Assembly (NCBI GenBank): GCA_012927625.1 | Contig: JABBOV010000015.1 | Location: forward strand, 1 to 64,000 | DNA length: 64,000 bases | Source: Glaciimonas sp. | GTDB lineage: Bacteria > Pseudomonadota > Gammaproteobacteria > Burkholderiales > Burkholderiaceae_D | Direction of reading: 5' to 3' | In this document: piece by piece, positions 17,233 to 26,750 of the stretch | Numbering within the stretch: position 1 is the stretch's first letter | Layout of the letters: every line of letters begins with the position of its first letter | The notes under the pieces: generated by a model | What the model saw: only the letters and a program-made list of their open reading frames with translations | Database searches by the model: none | Told to the model about the DNA's origin: nothing | Translations under genes and position numbers: made by a program

Positions 17233-18781
17233 ATAGCTTGTATACTTTCTGCAGTTCTGTTAACTTTTCCGCATGAGGAATTTGATCACAATCAGATGAT
17301 GACAAGGGGAACGCCAGGCGATTCCCTACCTCGTCGTCCGGCGTCCTCGGAAGACGAGCAGACATGGATGGACAAAGAAAATGCCGCCTGCAATTTTCGA
17401 GACAAGCGGCTCAAGAAGCGCTTCCGGCTGTTGCTCAAGCAGTTCTGGGCGAACATGGGACAAAGCATTCCGTTTGCCTGTCAGGACTGGGCGAGTACGA
17501 AAGCAGCCTACCGTTTTTTTGCCAACGATCACGTCAGCGAGCAGGACATCTTGGGCGGGCATTTTCAGGCGACCAGCGAACGCTTCGCCAGTTCGGACGG
17601 GCCGATACTTATTCTTCAAGATACGACGACTTTTTCCTATCAGCGGGAGCAACCAGAACGCATCGGATTCACCGGAAAGAGCGGCACTCGCAAAATCGAC
17701 GGGCGCAACAAACCGCTTACCCAATGCGGCATTCTTATGCATTCGAGCTTGGCCGTAACCACAGAGGGCGTGCCGCTTGGTTTGGTGGCGATCAAATTTT
17801 GGACGCGCAGCAAATTCAAGGGCTGCAACGCACTCAAGAAAAAGATCAATCCTACACGTGTGCCGATCGAGGAAAAGGAAAGCTATCGCTGGCTGGAAAA
17901 CTTGAGGCAGTCGACGGCGCTTTTCGCTGACCCGCAGCGTTGCGTCCACATTGGTGACCGTGAGAGCGACATCTACGAGCTGTTCTGTACAGCGCAAGAC
18001 GTTGGCACGCACTTCCTTGTCCGCACCTGCGTCGATCGTTTGGCCGGCGATGGCGGCCACACCGTCGCCGACGAGATGGACGAGGTGCGGTTGAAAGGAC
18101 TGCACCGTGTCCAGACTTCAGATCAAAAAGGGAACGTCGTCGATGTCATTCTGGAGATTCGCTATCGCCGTATCAAAGTGCTGCCACCCATTGGAAAGCA
18201 GAGCCGCTATCCCGCCCTTTCCTTGGCAGTCATACACGCGCGTGAACGAGCTGCGCCGGCGAATCGGAAGCCCATCGAGTGGAAGCTCATCACCGACTTG
18301 TCCGTCGCATCCCGGCGCGAGGCAATCGAAAAACTCGATTGGTATGCCATGCGCTGGAAAATCGAGACCTTCCACAAGATTCTAAAATCCGGGTGCAAGG
18401 CGGAGGAGTCACGACTGCGCACCGCGGACAGGCTCGCCAACCTGATCTCCGTCTTCTGCATCATCAGCTGGCGTATCTTCTGGCTGACCATGCTCAACCG
18501 ATCATGCCCGGATGCCAAACCAGAGCTGGCATTGACTCATACGGAAATTGACCTCCTCAACCGATTGGTAAAAGACAGTAAGAGATCCCGCCAGGCGCTT
18601 CCACTTTCACGCTATCTTGAAAAAATTGCGCAACTCGGCGGTTATCTCGCACGCTCCAACGATTCAGCGCCTGGGAACACAGTCATGTGGAGAGGTATGC
18701 GTCGGTTGGCAGATATGCAGCTTGGCTTTAATCTCGCCTCGAAAAGATATGGGTAATCGAAAGGCTGGCGTCACGCTTACG
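17198..18781 (+). mobile_element. Complete IS4-family insertion sequence
   Basis: The element is bounded by perfect 32-bp terminal inverted repeats, 17198-17229 (starting CGTAAGCGTGACGCCAGCC) and 18750-18781 (its reverse complement). Length is about 1.58 kb, normal for the IS50/Tn5-like group. Flanking bases (GTTATCGATT on the left, CAAATGGCGC on the right) are not a direct duplication, so the flanks were probably rearranged after insertion. Confidence 0.75.
17296..18756 (+). CDS. IS4-family (Tn5-like) transposase
   Basis: A 486-residue transposase that appears intact. Acidic catalytic residues can be placed in ILQDTTTFSY, HIGDRESDIYEL and the WKIETFHKILKSG helix (DDE). The C-terminal 100 residues fit the Tn5-type dimerisation domain (NTVMWRGMRRLADMQLGF). 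The stop codon lies inside the right terminal repeat. The first codons before MDKENAACNFRDKR look like poorly conserved extension, so a start at that methionine (17368) is possible. Confidence 0.88.
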   Translation: MMTRGTPGDSLPRRPASSEDEQTWMDKENAACNFRDKRLKKRFRLLLKQFWANMGQSIPFACQDWASTKAAYRFFANDHVSEQDILGGHFQATSERFASSDGPILILQDTTTFSYQREQPERIGFTGKSGTRKIDGRNKPLTQCGILMHSSLAVTTEGVPLGLVAIKFWTRSKFKGCNALKKKINPTRVPIEEKESYRWLENLRQSTALFADPQRCVHIGDRESDIYELFCTAQDVGTHFLVRTCVDRLAGDGGHTVADEMDEVRLKGLHRVQTSDQKGNVVDVILEIRYRRIKVLPPIGKQSRYPALSLAVIHARERAAPANRKPIEWKLITDLSVASRREAIEKLDWYAMRWKIETFHKILKSGCKAEESRLRTADRLANLISVFCIISWRIFWLTMLNRSCPDAKPELALTHTEIDLLNRLVKDSKRSRQALPLSRYLEKIAQLGGYLARSNDSAPGNTVMWRGMRRLADMQLGFNLASKRYG

Positions 18782-18965
18782 CAAATGGCGCTAATGTAGG
18801 GGAGATTGCTTCCTGGGTTCGCCGATAGCCGGGCGGCACGGCGAATTGACACATCTTCCTAACGGTTTTACGGTGGATACCGAAATAGCGTGCAACCTCG
18901 CGCTCGCTCTTGTTCTCGACCATCACCGCACGCCGTACCTTGACGTATAAGTCCACTGGAAACAT
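18782..18965 (-). pseudogene. IS21-family IstA transposase, N-terminal fragment
   Basis: The first 60 residues (MFPVDLYVKVRRAVMVENKS, then EREVARYFGIHRKTVRKM) are the helix-turn-helix start of an IS21 IstA protein, normally over 340 residues. The gene is cut by the right end of the IS4-family element at 18781. The matching terminal repeats of the IS21 element lie at 19018-19088. Confidence 0.7.
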
Positions 18966-19017
18966 CCTTTCCGCCTTTCTTATGCCATTGCTGTGGCATA
19001 AGACTACAGGCTAGGAT

Positions 19018-19088
19018 TGGTACACTTTTAACCCGGCATTCTCGCCAGCTCAAGTGCGCTCAAGTGGTACATTATTCACGCGGCATTC
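19018..19088. repeat. IS21-type terminal direct repeats
   Basis: Two similar 24-base units begin with TGGTACA at 19018 and 19065 and end with CGGCATTC, 47 bases apart. IS21 elements carry such multiple repeats at their ends, upstream of istA, which fits the truncated istA at 18782-18965. Confidence 0.55.
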
Positions 19089-19093
19089 ATACG

Positions 19094-19423
19094 CCTGGCA
19101 GCGGCACAGCCAAAGCGCTCGATTACACGCTGCGCCGCTGGCCCGCGCTGATCCGTTATGCCGACAGCGGCAATTTGCCGATCGACAATAATCCGGTGGA
19201 GAACACGATCCGGCCGATTGCCATTGGAAAAAAGAACTGGCTCTACGCCGGCTCAGAACGTGCCGGAAAGCGCGCCGCGGCGATTCAATCCTTGCTTGGC
19301 ACTGCCAAACTGAATGGGCTTGATTCATATGCGTGGCTTAAAGCTACGCTGGAAAAACTGCCCACTTGTCGTAATTGCGATATCGACGACTTGCTCCCTT
19401 TGCGCCGCGCTTCACAGAATTAA
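19094..19423 (+). pseudogene. IS66-family transposase, C-terminal fragment
   Basis: About 108 residues, including LPIDNNPVENTIRPIAIGKK and NWLYAGSERAGKRAA, are the end of an IS66 TnpC transposase, normally near 500 residues. The catalytic core is gone. It directly follows the IS21-type repeats, so it is a join between two old elements. Confidence 0.75.
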
Positions 19424-19458
19424 ATCAACTTCCAGGTGGTGGCGACGGACGCTTACCT

Positions 19459-19689
19459 TACATCCGTATCGTCGGCTTTTACAACTGCAAGCGATTGAAT
19501 TCAGTATTGGGCAATCTGCCGCCCGCTGCCTATGAGCAGAAAATGGCAGAAAAAGAATCTATTGTCGTATCCGAAATTACTTGGCCACTACAGCCTGAAT
19601 TTCAGAAACCACCTCTTTGCAAAGACCCGGATATCCGGATCAACCGACAAGTCTGGGGTTTGTGGAGTGTTTACCGCGCTCTTACCTAA
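19459..19689 (+). pseudogene. IS3-family transposase, C-terminal fragment
   Basis: Residues IVGFYNCKRLNSVLGNLPPAAY through IVVSEIT match the last 40 residues of IS3-family OrfB transposases. The frame then runs on without recognisable similarity to a stop at 19689, just past the end of the neighbouring chemoreceptor gene on the other strand. Confidence 0.6.
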
Positions 19690-21380
19690 AACTCTTCCCA
19701 CTCGTCACCGTCATTGCCGGCAGGCTTACCTTTAGGCTTTGTAGCTATCGCGATGGCATTGCGCTTTGAGTCGGCCTGGGCAAGTGCCGGGGCTTTTACC
19801 CCAGGCGCACGCAACGCCAGCTCTGCCGAGGTTTCATGGCCAAGCTTGAACACGCTCACCGCCTGCGCCAGCGACTTAGCCTGATCTTGCAGGCTTTCGG
19901 CGGCAGCCGCCGCCTGTTCCACCAACGCCGCATTCTGTTGCGTCATTTCATCCATCTGGCCGATGGCTTGGTTGACCTCTTCGATGCCGGCGCTTTGCTC
20001 CTGGCTGGCAGCGGTAATTTCACTCATGATGTCGGCTACCCGCTTGACCGAGCTGACGATTTCACTCATGGTTTGACCGGCGGCGTCCACTAGTTTGCTG
20101 CCCTGATCGACTTGTCGTACCGAATCATCGATCAGGGCTTTGATTTCCTTGGCGGCGGAAGCCGAGCGCTGCGCTAAATTACGTACTTCGGTGGCAACCA
20201 CTGCAAAGCCGCGGCCCTGTTCGCCGGCGCGGGCCGCTTCAACCGCTGCATTCAGCGCCAGGATATTGGTCTGAAAGGAGATGCCGTCGATGACGCTGAT
20301 GATGTCGGCGATTTTGCGCGAGCTGGCCTTGATCGAGCCCATGGTGTCGACCACTTGCGACACCACCTGGCCGCCTTTGACTGCCACCGTGGAAGCGCTG
20401 GCGGCTAGCTGATTGGCCTGGCGTGCATTGTCGGCATTTTGATGCACGGTGCCGGTCAGCTGTTCCATCGAACTGGCGGTTTCTTCCAGTGAGCTGGCCT
20501 GGGATTCGGTGCGCGACGACAGGTCGGCATTGCCGGAGGCAATTTCGCGCGAGGCCACAGCGATGGTGTCGGTGCCAAGACGGACTTTTCCTACCGTGCT
20601 GATCAAGCTGGAATTCATGAGTTTGAGTGCGACAAGTAACTGTGCTATTTCGTCTTTCCCACTAGCTTCTATGACGGTTGTCAAATCTCCTGTTGCAACG
20701 TGATTCGCGACTTCAAGTGCCGACTTTAAAGGCAATACGATACTTCTGGTGATAAGCCATGAGAATATGCCACCGAATGCCAAGGCAATCATTCCAATCG
20801 CAATTACGATATACATCAGATAGTTACCGGTCGCGATATTACGGCCAATCATTTCGCGACTTTTGATCTGCTGAACATCAATAAGTTTATTAATTTCAGC
20901 TATAGCCTGACGATTTAATGGGTTCACACTAGAGGTAATGACGCTAATGGCGCGATCACTGTCGAAAGATTGTACTGCTCGAATTACCTCTTTTACATGA
21001 GTATCAAGCTCATCGTCTATTTTGGTCAAATTACGAATGAGTGTTTGCTCATCATCCGTAAGGCCGATAGCGACAAGTTTACTCTCCATGTCAATATACA
21101 ATTTGCGTTGCTTTTTAACTTCTTCATACTCAGACTGCATCTTCTGGAGGTCTGATTGCAGACCGATATTGCGCATGGCAATACCGCCTTCGAGTAAAGC
21201 ACTTTTCATGGTTGAAGCCAAAGCAACTTTTCCATTGATAGTGCTAAATCCATTAATCAATTCAGTTCTGCTTCTTTTTGTCATCAGAGTTGCAACTAGC
21301 AAAACAATGATGAACATCACTAATATGATGCCGAAACCTGAACTCAGACGAGTACCAATACGCAGATTACGCAGATTCAT
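19686..21380 (-). CDS. Methyl-accepting chemotaxis protein
   Basis: A 564-residue transmembrane receptor. Membrane segment 1 is at about residues 13-33, followed by a four-helix ligand-binding part, membrane segment 2 at about 188-212, a HAMP linker and a signalling domain with the conserved hairpin tip ([29 protein letters not shown]). The C-terminus EWEEF is a pentapeptide of the kind that docks the methylation enzymes. The ligand is unknown. It closes the flhDC-motAB-che cluster and its end touches the insertion-sequence debris. Confidence 0.92.
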   Translation of the reverse strand: MNLRNLRIGTRLSSGFGIILVMFIIVLLVATLMTKRSRTELINGFSTINGKVALASTMKSALLEGGIAMRNIGLQSDLQKMQSEYEEVKKQRKLYIDMESKLVAIGLTDDEQTLIRNLTKIDDELDTHVKEVIRAVQSFDSDRAISVITSSVNPLNRQAIAEINKLIDVQQIKSREMIGRNIATGNYLMYIVIAIGMIALAFGGIFSWLITRSIVLPLKSALEVANHVATGDLTTVIEASGKDEIAQLLVALKLMNSSLISTVGKVRLGTDTIAVASREIASGNADLSSRTESQASSLEETASSMEQLTGTVHQNADNARQANQLAASASTVAVKGGQVVSQVVDTMGSIKASSRKIADIISVIDGISFQTNILALNAAVEAARAGEQGRGFAVVATEVRNLAQRSASAAKEIKALIDDSVRQVDQGSKLVDAAGQTMSEIVSSVKRVADIMSEITAASQEQSAGIEEVNQAIGQMDEMTQQNAALVEQAAAAAESLQDQAKSLAQAVSVFKLGHETSAELALRAPGVKAPALAQADSKRNAIAIATKPKGKPAGNDGDEWEEF

Positions 21381-21548
21381 GGGTATACCTTAATATTGTC
21401 ATTTTTTTATATTCACACATTATGCAATTCTGTAAAAATTGGTCAAATATGTGATGTGTTGAATCTCATTTCCATATTTTTATTAAATATAGAAGATGAG
21501 CGTGATCTGTTAAATATGGGTTATATTTTTCAGAATAATAGCCGATTT

Positions 21549-23657
21549 TCAAAAATTCATCGATTCTGCGCTTTGTTTCTGGTGTGATAAAAATAACGCA
21601 GCTACATCAAGTATCAACGATACTCCACCATCGCCAAGTATAGTGGCACCGGAAATGCCATTCACTTTACGATAGTTTGATTCAAGATTTTTCACTACGA
21701 TTTGCTGCTGACCGATAAGCTCGTCGATTAATAAACCAATTTTTTCACCATCCGTTTCAAGAATGACAATTATTCCTTGAGATGGATCGGTATAACGAGG
21801 AGTAATTGCAAATATTTGGTAAAGCGCAATTAATGGCAGATATTCGCCGCGAACCTTGACGACACGTCCCTGACCGCTGATTTCCTTGATGTCACCCGGT
21901 ATAGGTTGCAGCGATTCAACCACAAAATTGAGCGGTAAAATATATATCTCATCCCCAACTTTAATGGACATACCATCCAGAATTGCCAAGGTTAACGGTA
22001 ATGAAATCGTAATTGCAGTGCCCAGGCCTTTGGCGGAGCGAATTTCGACAACGCCGTCCATGGCAGTAATATTCCGTTTGACGACATCCATGCCGACGCC
22101 GCGTCCTGATACATCCGTTACTATTTCTGCAGTAGAAAATCCAGGCGCGAAAATTAACTGCCAGACTTCTGCATCCGAAATGCTATCCGGGATATTTAAA
22201 CCTTGTTGTTTTGCTTTAACCAGAATTTTTTCACGGTTGAGGCCGCCACCATCATCACTAACTTCGATAACGATTTTTCCTCCTCGATGACCAGCAGAAA
22301 GAGAAAGTTTGCCCGTTTCATTTTTACCTGCAGCCAGACGGATATCGGGTGTTTCTATGCCATGGTCAATGCTGTTTCGTACTAGATGTGTCAATGGGTC
22401 GACAATTCGCTCTATTAAACCTTTGTCAAGCTCAGTTGACGCCCCGTGCGTAATGAATTCAACTTTCTTACTGAGCTTGCCTGCCAAGTCCCTTACCATG
22501 CGTGGAAATCGAGAGAACACATAGTCCATAGGCAGCATGCGGATAGACATGACCGCTTCCTGGAGATCGTGAGTATTTCTGGTTAACTGGTTAACACTGT
22601 TTAGCAAGCGTTCATGCGCAATCGGCTCCAGTCCGTCTATACGCTGTTCAATCATTGCATGCGTAATGACCAGTTCACCTACCAAGTTGATCAGTTGATC
22701 TACCTTTTCAATGCTGACGCGAATGGATGACGACTCGTGGTTGATATGACCTTTTTCTGTTTCGCGCGATTTGTTATCATATTTTTTTTCGGGAGCGGTT
22801 TCCTCTAAACTTGCGTTCGTAGTAGTGGAGACATTATCCAAAATTTTTTGGGATGGTTGGGTAGAACGATTTGGTAAACTTATATCTACATTTATGCCTA
22901 ACTCTGCCATTGAGTCGAAGAACCCGTAACCTATGTCACTCTCCGATTGTGCTGTATCTGCATTTGAGGAAATAGACTCTTCCGATATTTTCAGGTCATC
23001 AGGGTCTAGTATGAAAGCACAAATGGATATAATTTCTTTTGTGTCCTCTGCTGTGAGCAGAGTGAAAACAACTGGTTGGGAATCGGGAGGTGTTTGCTCA
23101 AGTGCTCCAAGCAACGCCAATTCGGCTGCCAGCGACCTCAGATCGCGTTCCGGCATGCTGGGCAGAGTAATATGAATTTTGCGAAGCTGCTTACCGGCGT
23201 CTGGGTTGAGTGCTTTAACTGGAGTTACTTGGATAGGCGCGGTGCCAGCGGATGGCGTGTCCAGTTTAATATTTTGCGAAAGCAATGCTAATCTGGCACG
23301 AGTCTCCTCCACAGCATCCAAATCAACTTCGTTACCATTTCTGTGCCCATCAAGTTGCATTTTCAGAACATCCTTAGCGGCGAGGAATGCATCTACATGT
23401 TCTGTTTTTAATGTCATCTCACCCTTGCGAATTTTATCGAGCAGGGATTCCATTACATGGGTAATGTCTGCCATATCGGAAAAGCCAAAAGTAGATGCCC
23501 CTCCCTTGATAGAGTGTGCAGTACGAAAAATGGCGTTAAGATCTTCTTTATCAGGGTTCGTCAAATCAACGTTAAGCAGCAGGTGCTCATTTTCTGCAAG
23601 AAGTTCTTCTGCCTCGTCAAAGAAAACCTGGAAAAACTGGCTCATATCAATAGTCAT
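21549..23657 (-). CDS. cheA: Chemotaxis sensor histidine kinase CheA
   Basis: A 702-residue kinase that passes phosphate from chemoreceptors to CheY. Domain order: HPt with the phosphorylated histidine in AHSIKGGASTFGF (near residue 48), a central region with a partner-binding domain at about 170-230, the dimerisation domain near 310-370, the ATPase domain with NSIDHGIE and GRGVGMDVVK, and a CheW-like domain at the end. No cheW, cheR or cheB is visible nearby in the window. It follows cheY with 62 bases between. Confidence 0.93.
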   Translation of the reverse strand: MTIDMSQFFQVFFDEAEELLAENEHLLLNVDLTNPDKEDLNAIFRTAHSIKGGASTFGFSDMADITHVMESLLDKIRKGEMTLKTEHVDAFLAAKDVLKMQLDGHRNGNEVDLDAVEETRARLALLSQNIKLDTPSAGTAPIQVTPVKALNPDAGKQLRKIHITLPSMPERDLRSLAAELALLGALEQTPPDSQPVVFTLLTAEDTKEIISICAFILDPDDLKISEESISSNADTAQSESDIGYGFFDSMAELGINVDISLPNRSTQPSQKILDNVSTTTNASLEETAPEKKYDNKSRETEKGHINHESSSIRVSIEKVDQLINLVGELVITHAMIEQRIDGLEPIAHERLLNSVNQLTRNTHDLQEAVMSIRMLPMDYVFSRFPRMVRDLAGKLSKKVEFITHGASTELDKGLIERIVDPLTHLVRNSIDHGIETPDIRLAAGKNETGKLSLSAGHRGGKIVIEVSDDGGGLNREKILVKAKQQGLNIPDSISDAEVWQLIFAPGFSTAEIVTDVSGRGVGMDVVKRNITAMDGVVEIRSAKGLGTAITISLPLTLAILDGMSIKVGDEIYILPLNFVVESLQPIPGDIKEISGQGRVVKVRGEYLPLIALYQIFAITPRYTDPSQGIIVILETDGEKIGLLIDELIGQQQIVVKNLESNYRKVNGISGATILGDGGVSLILDVAALFLSHQKQSAESMNF

Positions 23658-23719
23658 TATTAGCCTTTGCCTCTTTTTCTTTTAGAAGATCGCCATAGCG
23701 TTGATCGCTTGGCAGATCA

Positions 23720-24085
23720 CTAACCGATCACTTTCTTTACCACTTCTATCAAGCGTTGAGGATCAAATGGTTTAACCAGCCAACCGTTCGCACCTGCCGC
23801 TCGGCCCTGTGCCTTCATTTCGTCGCTCGACTCCGTGGTTAGCATCAAAATTGGCACTCGTTGATAACTCGCCATTTCACGTAATGCCTTAATGAGGGCC
23901 AAACCATCCATGCGCGGCATATTTTGATCAGTCAAAACCAAATCAACTGTCTGACTTTTTGCCTTGTCGAGGCCATCACGACCATCTACAGCTTCAATTA
24001 CTTTATATCCGGCTGCTTTCAAGCTAAATGTGACCATCTGTCTCAATGAGATGGAGTCATCAACCGCAAGTATTGTTTTACCCAT
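23720..24085 (-). CDS. cheY: Chemotaxis response regulator CheY
   Basis: A 121-residue single-domain receiver. The acidic pocket is in AVDDS, the phosphorylated aspartate in LVLTDQNMPRMDG, the conserved threonine in LMLTTES and the lysine in LVKPFD. It would carry the signal from CheA to the flagellar motor. The gene sits between the CheZ-like gene and cheA. Confidence 0.88.
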   Translation of the reverse strand: MGKTILAVDDSISLRQMVTFSLKAAGYKVIEAVDGRDGLDKAKSQTVDLVLTDQNMPRMDGLALIKALREMASYQRVPILMLTTESSDEMKAQGRAAGANGWLVKPFDPQRLIEVVKKVIG

Positions 24086-24149
24086 TTTTTATTTCACTTT
24101 CTTTGCATATCTACAGGTCAAATATCAGCCGCTATAAAAATCAAGGCCA

Positions 24150-24698
24150 TCAAAACAATTCAATATCGCCACTGTCCATTTTGCTTTGATTGACCACTTT
24201 ACGTAGCGCACTCTCAAGCTCAATATTTCGTACTACTAATGCATTATTTATTCCACTCAAGAATGCAATAATTTCTTCACCACCACTCTCAGGGAGCATT
24301 TGAGCCCCTGTATTACCCAGTGTGGCTAGTGCATCCCTTAATGCCGCAACACGCTTTACCGCTCGGCCAATCAATTGATTAGTGATGTCCTGGAACTGCA
24401 TACTGGTAACTGCTTCATTAATATGTATTCCAATTTCTAAATGAATTTTTCTCAGTCGTTCAATATCTTTAAGTGATGGATTTTTTCCAGCAAGAAGCAG
24501 ACTGACGGTCTCTTGCTGAAAATTTACTGCTTCGTTAATTGATATAAAATTATTAACCAATTTATCAATTGCTTCTCCAAGCAAATTCGTGGTTTGAATT
24601 AAGTCAACTTCCACCTCCAAAAGATGTTGATTGCCATGATTAGAAACATCGGATAGCAGGTCTTTAAGTTGTGGCGCCAATATTTTATTATTTGCCAT
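24150..24698 (-). CDS. cheZ: CheZ-like protein phosphatase
   Basis: A 182-residue, all-helical protein. The stretch QFQDITNQLIGR (D104, Q108) matches the CheZ active-site pattern FQDxTxQ, in which aspartate and glutamine speed CheY dephosphorylation. The C-terminal DSGDIELF resembles the acidic, hydrophobic CheY-binding tail of CheZ. It is placed immediately before cheY. It is shorter than enterobacterial CheZ (about 214 residues), and overall similarity is weak, so the name is tentative. Confidence 0.6.
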   Translation of the reverse strand: MANNKILAPQLKDLLSDVSNHGNQHLLEVEVDLIQTTNLLGEAIDKLVNNFISINEAVNFQQETVSLLLAGKNPSLKDIERLRKIHLEIGIHINEAVTSMQFQDITNQLIGRAVKRVAALRDALATLGNTGAQMLPESGGEEIIAFLSGINNALVVRNIELESALRKVVNQSKMDSGDIELF

Positions 24699-24748
24699 GC
24701 ATTTGTCCTGTTGTCGGCAAAAAACAATACAAAAAAGAATGCAAAGAT

Positions 24749-25678
24749 TCAGTTTTTAATTGTTTTGGTAAGTTCCTGCTGGTTTAGCGGCTCATTGGAG
24801 ACCTCGATAACACCACCATCCTTAGTGGCAGTTTCTTCAGCTTTTTTGTTCATCACGATAATGCTAATCCGTCTATTAACAGGATTCAGAGGTTCTTTCT
24901 TATCAAAAAGTACTGCAGATGAAAGACCAACAACACGTACAATTTTTGATTCTTCCATGCCACCTGCAATCAATTCCCTGCGTGAGGCATTGGCACGATC
25001 AGCTGAGAGCTCCCAGTTGCTATAGCCTTTTTCTCCGTTTAAATACGGTGCTGCGTCCGTGTGTCCCGATAAACTTATTTTGTTTGGGACTTGATTTAGA
25101 ACGGCTCCAATTTCGTGCAGAATTACTTTAGTGTACGGTTGCAGTTCAGCCTTTGCAGAAGAAAACATAGGTCTGTTTTGCTCGTCAACAATCTGAATTC
25201 TCAAACCTTCAGTAGTAATATCCAGTAATAATTGATTTTTGAATTGTTTTAACACTGGGTGATCCGCTATGTTGGCTTCGATCTTTTTTTTCAACCCCTT
25301 TAGTCGATTTACCTCAGCTTTTTCAAGAGCTTTTTCTGCATCTTTCAGATCATAATTTTTTTTTTCTGCAGCAATACGGGTTTGTTTGATTTGGCCATCT
25401 TTCCGAGTCAGGTCTTTGCCTCCGCCATTTAAAACGCTTGAGCTATCGCCGCTCCCGGAGCCACCTGCCATTGCCACTTTAAGTGGTGTTTGGAAATATT
25501 CTGCAATACCTTGCAACGTGCCTTTTGAAGTAGATCCCAGGAGCCACATCAAAAGAAAAAATGCCATCATTGCAGTAACAAAGTCAGCATAAGCTATTTT
25601 CCAGGCACCTCCATTGTGCCCACCTACAGTTTTTTTAATACGCTTAACAATTATTGGGCGCGGTGCGTCATCTGCCAT
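24749..25678 (-). CDS. motB: Flagellar motor stator protein MotB
   Basis: A 309-residue stator part. The single membrane helix (about 25-48, YADFVTAMMAFFLLMWLLG) holds the proton-binding aspartate; a plug and linker follow, then an OmpA-like peptidoglycan-binding domain (ISLSGHTDAAPY and NRRISIIVM). It follows motA by 24 bases. Confidence 0.95.
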   Translation of the reverse strand: MADDAPRPIIVKRIKKTVGGHNGGAWKIAYADFVTAMMAFFLLMWLLGSTSKGTLQGIAEYFQTPLKVAMAGGSGSGDSSSVLNGGGKDLTRKDGQIKQTRIAAEKKNYDLKDAEKALEKAEVNRLKGLKKKIEANIADHPVLKQFKNQLLLDITTEGLRIQIVDEQNRPMFSSAKAELQPYTKVILHEIGAVLNQVPNKISLSGHTDAAPYLNGEKGYSNWELSADRANASRRELIAGGMEESKIVRVVGLSSAVLFDKKEPLNPVNRRISIIVMNKKAEETATKDGGVIEVSNEPLNQQELTKTIKN

Positions 25679-25702
25679 ATCAACTCCTGAAAAGACTTAT
25701 GA

Positions 25703-26563
25703 TTATTTTGATTTGGTTTGCTTGACGTGTTCTTCCAACTCGATAAAAGTTGGGCGCTCAGTTGAATATAATACTTTTCTGCCAAACTCAACTGCCAGTG
25801 CTGGGGCGTAGCCATTCAGATTAGCGAGTAAGGTTACTTTTACACATTGCAGTATTTTTGAAGACTCTTGCAGTTTTTGTTCCAACAGTCCTGCTACTGG
25901 GCCAACGAATCCGTACGCTAGCAAAATGCCCAGAAAGGTTCCCACTAAAGCATTTGCAATTAGGATTCCTAACTCGGCAGGAGGTAGGCCTACCGAAGCC
26001 ATCGTATGTACTACGCCCATGACAGCAGCAACAATACCGAAAGCAGGTAAGCCGTCAGCAACCTTGTTGATGCACTGCACGGCGACTTCGCCTTCGTGGT
26101 GATGCGTCTCTAGTTCATTGTCCATCAGGTTTTCGATCTGGAAAGCGTCCATATTTCCAGAAACCATCAATCTTAAGTAATCTGTCATGAATTCAACGAT
26201 ATGGTGATCATTGAGAATATTCGGATATTTGTTAAAAATTGGACTTTGCTCCGGCACTTCAACATCACCTTCAATAGACATCAGTCCTTCTTTTCGTACT
26301 TTGCTTAATATTTCAAAAAGCAAGGACATTAATTCCATGTAGAGGGCTTTATTGTATTTCGAGTTTCTGAATATGGTAGGTATTGCCTTAAAGGTTGACT
26401 TGATTGCTTTACTATTGTTGCCAACTATAAATGCCCCACTAGCGGAACCACCAATCATCAATAACTCGACTGGCTGTAAAAGTGAGGCCAGATGCCCACC
26501 CGCTACGGCAAAACCACCAAAAACGGAGGCAATAACAATGATGTATCCAAAAATTACTAACAC
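25703..26563 (-). CDS. motA: Flagellar motor stator protein MotA
   Basis: A 286-residue protein with four membrane segments that forms the proton channel of the motor with MotB. The N-terminus LVIFGYIIVIASVFGGFAVA is the first helix; GEVAVQ, GLPAFGIVAAVMGVVHTM and the last helix region are typical. I chose GTG 26563 because MotA proteins begin at that point and GGAG lies 9 bases upstream; a TTG at 26581 would add six residues. A sigma-28-type promoter lies about 130 bases before it. Confidence 0.93.
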   Translation of the reverse strand: MLVIFGYIIVIASVFGGFAVAGGHLASLLQPVELLMIGGSASGAFIVGNNSKAIKSTFKAIPTIFRNSKYNKALYMELMSLLFEILSKVRKEGLMSIEGDVEVPEQSPIFNKYPNILNDHHIVEFMTDYLRLMVSGNMDAFQIENLMDNELETHHHEGEVAVQCINKVADGLPAFGIVAAVMGVVHTMASVGLPPAELGILIANALVGTFLGILLAYGFVGPVAGLLEQKLQESSKILQCVKVTLLANLNGYAPALAVEFGRKVLYSTERPTFIELEEHVKQTKSK

Positions 26564-26688
26564 TTTAGGGCTCTCCAGCAATCAAGTCAGGGCAAAGGGA
26601 TCAATTAACACATCACCATTTTTGACATAAAAACGTGACTTGCAGCTACAGACTACCGTATGAATGTGATAATGTTTCGATGGTGATG

Positions 26689-26715
26689 TGAACGGCACAA
26701 ACTACGCAAACTTGA
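26689..26715 (-). promoter_or_regulatory. Sigma-28 (FliA) type promoter before motA
   Basis: On the minus strand TCAAGTTT (26715-26708), 11 bases, then GCCGTTCA (26696-26689). This fits the flagellar class-3 consensus TAAAGTTT-N11-GCCGATAA with mismatches only at one -35 base and the end of the -10. It would drive motA-motB-cheZ-cheY-cheA and the receptor apart from flhDC. Confidence 0.65.
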
Positions 26716-26750
26716 GCCAAACCTTTACTAGAACGAAACAAAAAAGTTCT

